NCBI GenBank assembly: GCA_018883975.1 | Contig: JAHLFD010000188.1 | Location: 1-14,927, forward strand | Length of the DNA: 14,927 nt | Direction: 5' to 3' | Source: Zhenhengia stercoravium | GTDB lineage: Bacteria > Bacillota > Clostridia > Lachnospirales > Cellulosilyticaceae | Shown: positions 1 through 4,838 of the stretch, piece after piece | Numbering within the stretch: position 1 is the stretch's first letter | How the letters are laid out: the number at the start of each line of letters is the position of its first letter | Position numbers and translations under genes: made by a program | Notes under the pieces: model-generated | Database searches by the model: none | Told to the model about the DNA's origin: nothing | Seen by the model: only the letters and a program-made list of their open reading frames with translations

Positions 1-52
1 TTGTTACTAATCCTTACCTACTTTGTTATTAATCCTTACTTGCCTTGTTACT
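1..52. repeat. 22-bp tandem direct repeat, cut by window edge
   Basis: The core TTGTTAYTAATCCTTAC starts at 1 and again at 23, and a third copy (TTGTTACTA) starts at 45, giving a strict 22-bp period. The two full units differ at only a few positions. The period is not a multiple of three, so it does not look like a protein repeat. The array begins at the first base of the window and probably continues to the left, so total copy number is unknown. Confidence 0.6.
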
Positions 53-186
53 AGAACTTTATCTTTTTAATTCTAAATATCAAAATGTCTTTATTAGACC
101 AAATATCTCTTAAACTATATTTATTTTATAGATCATTACATCTTAATGCTTTATTTTATTGAACCCACAATATGCTATATAGCAGT
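53..186. other. Intergenic, no gene seen
   Basis: This stretch is very AT-rich with no open frame carrying a ribosome-binding site on either strand. The only structure I see is a 12-bp palindrome TGCTATATAGCA at 173-184, immediately beyond the terminator at 187-221 in minus-strand reading. Confidence 0.5.
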
Positions 187-221
187 AAAAGCCTTATAAA
201 CTTAATGTTTACAAGGCTTTT
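187..221 (-). terminator. Rho-independent terminator
   Basis: Arms 187-201 and 207-221 form a 15-bp stem around a 5-nt loop (TTAAT). The one non-identical position becomes a G-U pair in minus-strand RNA, so the stem is complete in that direction. It contains a GCCTT/AAGGC core and ends in TTTT. It lies 13 nt after a minus-strand stop codon at 235-237 and 241 nt after the phosphotransferase gene. The symmetric A/T flanks mean it could also work on the plus strand. Confidence 0.75.
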
Positions 222-234
222 ATCCACTTTATTT

Positions 235-416
235 TCAATTTTCTTTAACAATACATCTTCGTTTTTCAGTCCATATAAATTCTAAAATTATAAACATGCT
301 ATAGACTAGTACATTAACTTTTCTATAATACCAATACTGACATGACTATACTCATCACATATATAGATATCATTATGTAGTAAACAGATTTTTTTATATA
401 AAAATATTCTAGACAA
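235..416 (-). pseudogene. Possible decayed small gene, frameshifted
   Basis: Two protein-like stretches lie in different frames. The first runs from a TTG at 416 (AGAGG 8 nt upstream) to a TAG at 306-308 and encodes 36 residues ending SIGIIEKLMY. The second is open across the rest, encodes EFIWTEKRRCIVKEN at its end, and stops with TGA at 235-237, just before the terminator at 187-221. A stop codon placed right before a terminator is what the 3' end of a real gene looks like, so I infer a former gene broken by a frameshift. I do not recognise the family, and chance open frames in AT-rich DNA remain a real alternative. Confidence 0.25.
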
Positions 417-462
417 TCATAATGCCTCTTAAAATTGAATTCGCTTGCTCTAAAGAAGGAGA

Positions 463-1440
463 CTAAGATTCATACCTACATTCTAAATAGCTTTTAAGAA
501 TTGCTTCATAGTTATAGTGTATCATGTCATTAACAGCCTCTAAGTTGTAATAATCCTGTGTAAGAAGCTGATGCGCCCCCTCTATAGCTGCAATATGATG
601 ATAAAATAAATAATACTTCATTCTATGATTATCTACCTCTAAACTACTTAGCTCAGAATAGTATTTTCCAAAACGCAGCTGCAAGAAACTATATTCATAT
701 TCTAAATCAAAATACTTTATACCTTCGAAGTCTATGAGATAGGTATGGCCTTTCTGGTCTACCATAACATGATTAGGTCCGAGTTCAAAATGGATAAGCG
801 CATACTCTTTTCTTTCTTCAATGTTTGCATAAAGCATATGACTTACATCTATTAACTGCTTTTTTAGTCTTGCAATCGGTTCATAATGTTCAAAGAGATA
901 TAAGAGTGCATCATCTAAAGATTCTTTAATATATGCTTTACAGGAAAAATGTTCTTCTCTAGTATACTTCAAGTCCCCTACCCTAGAGCTTTTAATACAA
1001 TGAAGCTTTCTCATATTCTCCTTTAAATCCATTATAATGGAGGTAGTATCTACTTGGGGATTATACAGTAAATCTTCTAATTCTCCTCCATCAATATACT
1101 GCACTAATGCATATTCAAAAGGAAAGATAGCCTTACTTAAATCTATATGATAGAGTTCAGGCACCCTTATATGATGAGCCATAAGTAAATCATAATTTTG
1201 TTTAAATAAAAATGCACTATTTGAAGTAAATGCTTCTTCTGTATGTACGTTTTCAAAATAACTTAAAGATGCATCCCATATATAAAGTACATAGGCAAAC
1301 TTGTTTGAACACTCTACTTTATAAGTACCCTTTTGCGCCCCTCCTAGTAGCCTTGTAATAGTCATGACTTCATACTCTTTTTTAAACACTTTCTTCATGA
1401 TCTTTTGTAAATCTTCTTGACTCATTAAGCACTGCTGCAT
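463..1440 (-). CDS. APH-fold phosphotransferase family protein
   Basis: This 325-residue protein has the layout of the aminoglycoside/choline-kinase-like phosphotransferase fold. A glycine-rich nucleotide loop (LLGGAQKGTYKVE, about 31-43) is followed by a strand-forming segment (VLYIW), a middle segment with ALVQYIDGGELEDLL that resembles the kinase hinge, a catalytic loop HFELGPNHVMV at 217-227 and a metal-binding DFEG at 237-240. The catalytic loop is not the textbook HxDxxxxN: Asp is replaced by Glu and the Asn position holds His. From memory, a subgroup of these proteins carries H-x-ELGPDHV followed by a FD(L/V)E(W/Y)E segment, and FDLEYEYSFLQLRFG here fits it. Substrate is unknown; antibiotic resistance should not be assumed. 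The ATG at 1440 is preceded by AGAGGTG at good spacing, and a strong promoter lies at 1479-1507. It is transcribed alone. Confidence 0.75.
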   Translation of the reverse strand: MQQCLMSQEDLQKIMKKVFKKEYEVMTITRLLGGAQKGTYKVECSNKFAYVLYIWDASLSYFENVHTEEAFTSNSAFLFKQNYDLLMAHHIRVPELYHIDLSKAIFPFEYALVQYIDGGELEDLLYNPQVDTTSIIMDLKENMRKLHCIKSSRVGDLKYTREEHFSCKAYIKESLDDALLYLFEHYEPIARLKKQLIDVSHMLYANIEERKEYALIHFELGPNHVMVDQKGHTYLIDFEGIKYFDLEYEYSFLQLRFGKYYSELSSLEVDNHRMKYYLFYHHIAAIEGAHQLLTQDYYNLEAVNDMIHYNYEAILKSYLECRYES

Positions 1441-1478
1441 AATACACCTCTAATCATCCTATTTAAATTATGGCTTTA

Positions 1479-1507
1479 ACTATATTAAAAACGTAGAAAT
1501 ATTTCAA
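1479..1507 (-). promoter_or_regulatory. Sigma-A-type promoter of the phosphotransferase gene
   Basis: In minus-strand reading, TTGAAA (1502-1507) and TATAGT (1479-1484) are separated by exactly 17 bp, each one base from consensus. The start of transcription would be near 1472, leaving a leader of about 30 nt before the ATG at 1440. The -35 box and spacer lie inside the 3' end of the broken gene at 1485-1648. Confidence 0.7.
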
Positions 1508-1648
1508 AATCATTTGCTAATAGATATACCATCCAATCACTTTTGCACCAATAGGTGTGCAAAAATATCCACCTTCTTCATCACCTTTTTGAAATCCTAT
1601 GAAAGATGCGTCTAGGCCTAATTTGAGAAATTTATTATAAGTATTCAT
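1485..1648 (-). pseudogene. Broken small gene, internal deletion and frameshift
   Basis: An ATG at 1648 with AGGGGG at good spacing opens a 43-residue frame (stop TAG 1517-1519) containing FIGFQKGDEEGGYFCTPIGA and ending GAKVIGWYIY. Directly over the last codons, the +1 frame reads VYLLANDFEIFLRF and stops with TAA at 1485-1487. The first part looks like the start of a larger conserved hypothetical protein, and the second like the tail segment of SUKH/SMI1-like small proteins (PIA-x-x-F-x-x-FL). I infer one gene that lost its middle and its frame; the family assignment is from pattern memory and weak. The 43-residue product could still be made, since start and RBS are intact. Confidence 0.55.
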
Positions 1649-1735
1649 TCAAACTACCCCCTAAATTTTTTAAAGCTTTTTTATAATTGAAACAAGGCCA
1701 TCCTTCATAGATGACTATACCTAAATAAAGCTCTC

Positions 1736-2086
1736 CTATAACTCTTTAAGTAATTCATTTTTCTTCTTCTCATACTCTTCTTCTGTAATGAGCTTTTGCT
1801 CATAAAGACCTTTTAGTTTTTCTAGCCTTGATTCAATACTTTCTTTCTCTTGACTCAACTTGTCTGTATCTTCTATTTCAATGCTATGTGTAGCAATTCC
1901 CTTATCCGAAAAGGCATTAATACCATTGGTCACTGTAACAATAAGTGCCATAACACTCCAAAGCACTCCAAAAGCTCCGAATGTAGGAATTACAGCAAAT
2001 AATCCTATTGCACAAAATAGAATACCTATAAAGAATCCTACCATAGATTGACTTTTTCCTGGTTTTACTTTAATCTTTTTACTCAT
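1736..2086 (-). CDS. SHOCT-domain two-TM membrane protein
   Basis: The 116-residue product begins MSKKIKVKPG. Two hydrophobic segments (about 14-33 and 38-58) are followed by a charged linker and a C-terminal SHOCT motif at about 84-116 (SRLEKLKGLYEQKLITEEEY then a KKKNELLKEL tail), the short domain found at the C-termini of many small bacterial membrane proteins, where it probably mediates oligomerisation. I chose the ATG at 2086 because AGAGGGAT lies just upstream; the frame stays open to an ATG at 2173, but those 29 extra codons overlap a remnant of an acetyltransferase gene in another frame and have no RBS at their start. Small proteins with this exact layout are common in Clostridia. No specific function is known. 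Its leader contains an 11-bp perfect inverted repeat (2120-2130 with 2148-2158) ending 33 nt before the start. Confidence 0.85.
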   Translation of the reverse strand: MSKKIKVKPGKSQSMVGFFIGILFCAIGLFAVIPTFGAFGVLWSVMALIVTVTNGINAFSDKGIATHSIEIEDTDKLSQEKESIESRLEKLKGLYEQKLITEEEYEKKKNELLKEL

Positions 2087-2111
2087 GAAAATCCCTCTTT
2101 CTATTATTTTA

Positions 2112-2177
2112 ATTTTTATATAATGCCTATGCATGATCCTTGGCTGAATAGGCATTATCCCTTTCAAATTCATCCTG
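2112..2177 (-). pseudogene. Remnant of GNAT acetyltransferase N-terminus
   Basis: Minus-strand translation reads QDEFERDNAYSAKDHA, then TAG (2127-2129), then ALYKN. The acetyltransferase pseudogene at 5996-6279 has QDEFERYKAYSVQDYAQDLI in the corresponding place; the DNA over the shared core differs at only a few positions, and its CAG (Gln) codon corresponds to the TAG here. Start codon, RBS and residues 1-8 are missing: the leader repeat is fused directly at the CAG codon (2175-2177). This is a second, more decayed copy of the same gene, reduced to about 66 bp. Confidence 0.75.
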
Positions 2178-2293
2178 AATTTTGGGTATAAAAATACCCC
2201 AGAAGTAGCTCAGACATATTCCAGGGGTAGTTATACACATTTCATATTTATACTCTATCATTTGCAAAAATATTATGCAATAGTTTAAATTTT
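2178..2293 (-). repeat. Structured leader repeat, copy A
   Basis: This copy matches the segment at 6371-6511. It contains a long hairpin (arms 2186-2200 GTATAAAAATACCCC and 2224-2236 GGGGTAGTTATAC, loop of about 23 nt), then a conserved tail at 2237-2293 that in minus reading includes GATAGAGTATAAATAT, a possible promoter -10 region. In minus-strand order the element is tail, hairpin, gene. Copy B stands before an acetyltransferase; here the acetyltransferase is nearly gone and the SHOCT gene follows. No T-tract follows the hairpin in the minus direction, so it is not a simple terminator for upstream transcription. Confidence 0.7.
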
Positions 2294-2380
2294 ATAATCG
2301 AATCAACGACATCTATGACACATATATTATTGTAATGGGAATAAATTTAAAATCTAATAGCCCTGCTACCTTCCCACCTT

Positions 2381-2418
2381 AAAAATTGCACGGAACAATA
2401 ATTCTCCGTGCAATTTTT
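2381..2418 (-). terminator. Terminator of the Cys/Arg-rich gene
   Basis: Arms 2381-2394 and 2405-2418 are a perfect 14-bp inverted repeat (TTGCACGGA core with A/T outer bases) around a 10-nt loop. In minus reading the right arm ends in TTTTT. It begins 8 nt after the TAA at 2426-2428 and 12 nt after the TAA at 2430-2432. The outer A and T runs make it potentially bidirectional. Confidence 0.85.
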
Positions 2419-2429
2419 AACGCTCTTAA

Positions 2430-2726
2430 TTATCTACAGCAATCTCTTCTTGAACAGCATACTTCTCTACATGGAATTCTCCCCAACTCTCTAATTGCTC
2501 TATCAAGTGCTCTGTCTCTCTGACTTCTACAGTCTCTTCTACAGTCTCTTCCACAGTCTTCTCTAAAGCATCTTCCACAGTCTCTTCCGCAGTCTCCTCT
2601 ACAGCATCTTCCACATTCTCTTCCACAGTCTCTTCCACATTCTCCTCTAAAGCATCTTCCACATTCTCCTCTACAGCATCTTCCGCAGTCTCTTCTACAA
2701 CACTGTTGGTTACATCTACAACACAT
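2430..2726 (-). CDS. Cys/Arg-rich tetrapeptide-repeat protein
   Basis: The 98-residue product starts MCCRCNQQCC and contains 26 Cys and 27 Arg by my count. Residues 10-69 are tetrapeptides of the type CGRD, CGRE, CGRC, CRGD or FRGE; the tail (70-98) is unrepeated but still ends CREVCCSRRDCCR. AGGAGG lies at 2735-2740, exactly 8 nt before the ATG at 2726, and a strong terminator follows. A second frame (2426-2662, GTG start, Glu/Val-rich) is also open because the 12-nt unit contains no stop in either frame, but it lacks a good start site. In favour of this frame, several differences between units are silent (TGT/TGC) or Asp/Glu changes here. There is no signal peptide or membrane segment. Function is unknown; metal binding, disulfide cross-linking or a spore-layer component are possibilities only. 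Confidence 0.7.
   Translation of the reverse strand: MCCRCNQQCCRRDCGRCCRGECGRCFRGECGRDCGRECGRCCRGDCGRDCGRCFREDCGRDCRRDCRSQRDRALDRAIRELGRIPCREVCCSRRDCCR
2532..2699 (-). repeat. 12-nt tandem repeat inside coding region
   Basis: About fourteen imperfect copies of a 12-nt unit (type TGTGGAAGAGAC in minus reading) are joined without spacers. Two reading frames stay open through the array, encoding Cys-Gly-Arg-Asp-type or Val-Glu-Glu-Thr-type tetrapeptides; the third is closed by CTGTAG in several units. Such arrays change length by slippage in whole codons, so the protein length could differ between strains without frameshift. Confidence 0.8.
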
Positions 2727-2778
2727 AGGCTATTCCTCCTCGTTTCATATCGGTAGCACCAAAAGTACTTTCCCCTAA

Positions 2779-2787
2779 TAACCTATG
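2779..2787 (-). promoter_or_regulatory. Possible sporulation-type -10 element
   Basis: Minus reading gives CATAGGTTA, which fits the CATAnnnTA -10 pattern of the mother-cell sigma factors (sigma-K, close to sigma-E). It lies 53 nt upstream of the ATG of the Cys/Arg-rich gene, a suitable distance for a leader of about 45 nt. I cannot identify a convincing -35 partner, and a nine-base match with three free positions occurs by chance fairly often in AT-rich DNA. Confidence 0.25.
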
Positions 2788-2922
2788 CTATCATCCTAAT
2801 AAATGACACTATTTGCATATTATTTATTTAATGTTCCTTCAATATCCGACAATTCCATCCATCTTTTCCATTTCATAAGTACCAACGATTAAGTCTGATA
2901 AGCTAGATCCATTAAATGAAAG

Positions 2923-3369
2923 TTAGAGTCTTAAAAGATAAATGCAATAGTCCTCAATGCCCTCACGCCAAAAGAAGCAGTCTCTAGGTATCTTAGCAAT
3001 TTCTTGAAGTGTAGCATGCGTTCTTTCAATAATCTTTCTTGATGCTACATTTGAAACTTTACAAGTTAAATAAAGTGATTCCATCTGATGGGCTCTTGCC
3101 ACAGCAACCACCAACATAATCCCATGATAAGAATAGCCATTTCCACGATAAAGTTCATCAATTTCATATCCAATGTGGCCATTATAATAAGAATGGTAAT
3201 TGTGACCAATACGTATACTCATCTTACCTATACGCTCTCCAGTACCATTATCATAGATATCATAATAATAAAACGGCAACAATACATCATTTCCTTGAAA
3301 CTTTTCACAGACTTTTAAAGTTATTTTTTCATCTGAAAGTGTGTCAAAATCATTTAAAAAAGTAAACAT
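2923..3369 (-). CDS. GNAT family N-acetyltransferase
   Basis: The 148-residue protein has the GNAT core. An N-terminal beta region is followed by GHIGYEIDELYRGNGYS (64-80), where RGNGYS is the acetyl-CoA pyrophosphate-binding loop (motif A, Q/RxxGxG/A), then a helix and YLTCKVSNVASRKIIERTHA, the motif-B region that holds the Asn and helix typical of the fold. The tail DCFFWREGIEDYCIYLL resembles a GNAT subgroup with a conserved ending (from memory). It should transfer acetyl from acetyl-CoA to an amine; the acceptor cannot be read from sequence. The ATG at 3369 follows AGGGGGAT. It starts 40 nt after the membrane-protein gene, so it may be the last gene of that transcript. The frame continues open for 27 codons after the stop. 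Confidence 0.85.
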   Translation of the reverse strand: MFTFLNDFDTLSDEKITLKVCEKFQGNDVLLPFYYYDIYDNGTGERIGKMSIRIGHNYHSYYNGHIGYEIDELYRGNGYSYHGIMLVVAVARAHQMESLYLTCKVSNVASRKIIERTHATLQEIAKIPRDCFFWREGIEDYCIYLLRL

Positions 3370-3409
3370 TTATATCCCCCTATAAACTATCTAATCTATT
3401 CGCCTTTTC

Positions 3410-3922
3410 TTATGGAACTCTCTTAAATTTTTGCTTTAGCTGAGCAAGTATATTTAGCCAGTAAATCTCATAGCTTATAGCTACTACTATAAACACTGCT
3501 GAGATAGCAACGGCATTCATCCTAAAACTTAGGCCTATTAAAGATAAGGTATGAAGTAGCAAATAAATATTTTGCTTTTTCTTCCATACCTTCTTTTCTG
3601 CTTTCAACTCCATACTCACTTTTTCTGCTTCTATAATTAGATATCGCATTACTAATTTCATAATGCCTTCTGACCATCCTACTAGCCTCAAATCCCCTCT
3701 GAATAAAAGCCAAGTTACACCTTCTACTATAACTATAGCCCAGCTTAAGCATCTCGCTACCCTTAATGCCTTATGGTGATGTTCTTGTAGGAGCATACCT
3801 ATACCTACAGCAATGACTATATAGCCCACAATATCTGGGAAGATAACTAGACTACCCATTTTAATATTAACAAGTACAAGTAATGTCCCTAAAAATATCC
3901 TTCTATAACCTTCATATTTCAT
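3410..3922 (-). CDS. Multi-pass membrane protein, unknown function
   Basis: This 170-residue protein is mostly hydrophobic, with segments at about 9-24, 28-45, 57-74, 118-134 and 137-158. A basic loop (RYLIIEAEKVSMELKAEKK) of about 40 residues separates the first three from the last two, and the C-terminus is basic (QLKQKFKRVP). Its ATG overlaps the stop codon of the preceding gene as ATGA (3919-3922), which implies translational coupling and a shared function or complex with the anchored exported protein. I recognise no named family. Small membrane partners of this type are often found with exported proteins in Firmicutes, but no role can be assigned. Confidence 0.75.
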   Translation of the reverse strand: MKYEGYRRIFLGTLLVLVNIKMGSLVIFPDIVGYIVIAVGIGMLLQEHHHKALRVARCLSWAIVIVEGVTWLLFRGDLRLVGWSEGIMKLVMRYLIIEAEKVSMELKAEKKVWKKKQNIYLLLHTLSLIGLSFRMNAVAISAVFIVVAISYEIYWLNILAQLKQKFKRVP

Positions 3923-4740
3923 CTCATTCCCCCCTCTTCCCTAAGATATTTGTAGCTCTCTGTCCTACCAAAATAGGGTGTGTATCTCAGATTTAGAACC
4001 TGGTCCACAATCTCTTCTCCCTTAAGGTCTTCAAAATAGATTCTACTTTGAATTTCATAATAATTAACTCTCCTAGGATCCTTTGGGGCTATCTCCATCT
4101 TGCCTTCTAATTTCCATGCCATCCCCTGTTTAAAAGACTGTGGCTCAGGTGGCATGCCATTAATTCGAATTTCTATAAGATCTTTCACCAAAGGATCTAG
4201 CGTACTTTTTATACCACGAAAACGAACATCTTCAGTAAAAATTCCACTAAAAGAGGTCTCTCCTGAACTAGATGCATGACTCATACCATGCTCTAGTATA
4301 TTTCTTTCATGTTCTACAGGATAAAAGATGATTTGCCCAATAGGTATATCCATTTCCTCACCATTATCGAACATCACTTTTGCCCTTGTTAAACTTATCT
4401 CTTCTTGTATAGGCATGCCTTCACCCTTATAATGATACTCGATCCAGTACTCTCGTTTATCATGATGCGCATTAAGGTTAAACTGATTGTCTAATCTCAC
4501 TCTAAAGAAATGTCCTTCTCCTGTAAGTTCTGGAAATTCTATTTGAACAAGCTCCCTTGTATCGCCTTTATTCATCAAACACCCTATAGTAAAAATTGTA
4601 GACTCCTCTAATCCTAACTCATAGTAATGTTTTAGAAATACAGGTTGCTTAAGCTGCTCAGTCTGAAATAAGACCAGGTTGAAGATAAAACAAATACCTA
4701 TTAGCCCTATACAGAAAATAAGTTTTATATAACGCCTCAT
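3919..4740 (-). CDS. Membrane-anchored exported protein, unknown function
   Basis: The 273-residue protein opens with MRRYIKLIFCIGLIGICFIF, a basic start followed by a hydrophobic stretch to about residue 25 with no clear cleavage site, so an N-terminal anchor is likelier than a cleaved signal. The rest is hydrophilic and appears beta-rich (FRVRLDNQFNL, REYWIEYHYKGEG, KLEGKMEIAP), consistent with an extracytoplasmic domain. I recognise no domain. The ATG follows AGGGGGAG at good spacing. It lies 93 bp after the copper-amine-oxidase-N-like gene and overlaps the membrane-protein gene by 4 nt, so the three probably form one operon. Confidence 0.75.
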   Translation of the reverse strand: MRRYIKLIFCIGLIGICFIFNLVLFQTEQLKQPVFLKHYYELGLEESTIFTIGCLMNKGDTRELVQIEFPELTGEGHFFRVRLDNQFNLNAHHDKREYWIEYHYKGEGMPIQEEISLTRAKVMFDNGEEMDIPIGQIIFYPVEHERNILEHGMSHASSSGETSFSGIFTEDVRFRGIKSTLDPLVKDLIEIRINGMPPEPQSFKQGMAWKLEGKMEIAPKDPRRVNYYEIQSRIYFEDLKGEEIVDQVLNLRYTPYFGRTESYKYLREEGGMR

Positions 4741-4802
4741 ATATCTCCCCCTTCAAAAAGCCTTTCTCTTAATAACCTCATTAAGCTTTATAATTCCTTC
4801 TA

Positions 4803-4838
4803 AATTTTAGGCCTAAAATTCCCCTGAAGTAGCTCATT
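4803..4838 (-). repeat. Partial leader repeat (copy C) with 18-bp palindrome
   Basis: 4803-4820 is the perfect palindrome AATTTTAGGCCTAAAATT. Together with 4821-4836 (CCCCTGAAGTAGCTCA) it aligns to copy A of the leader repeat (AATTTTGGG... then CCCCAGAAGTAGCTCA at about 2178-2212) with few differences and a short gap. Only the half that carries one hairpin arm and part of the loop is present. The match ends inside the TGA stop codon (4834-4836) of the gene upstream on this strand. As RNA the palindrome could form an intercistronic hairpin between the two exported-protein genes. Confidence 0.5.

Noticed and set aside
2087..2173. N-terminal extension of the SHOCT protein to an ATG at 2173
   Set aside because: No RBS precedes 2173, and the 29 codons overlie the acetyltransferase remnant in another frame. 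The ATG at 2086 has AGAGGGAT and gives the usual protein start.
2381..2418. Inverted repeats as insertion-sequence ends
   Set aside because: The hairpins at 2381, 6656, 10462 and 12889 each follow a stop codon and carry T-tracts; no transposase frame or target duplication is present anywhere in the window.
2426..2662. Glu/Val-rich 78-residue open frame as a separate gene
   Set aside because: It has only a GTG inside the repeat array as start, with no separate RBS position of its own, and it overlaps the Cys/Arg-rich frame, which has a perfectly spaced AGGAGG. Kept as a finding rather than as a gene.
2532..2699. CRISPR array
   Set aside because: The repeats are 12 nt, imperfect, without spacers and lie inside an open frame.
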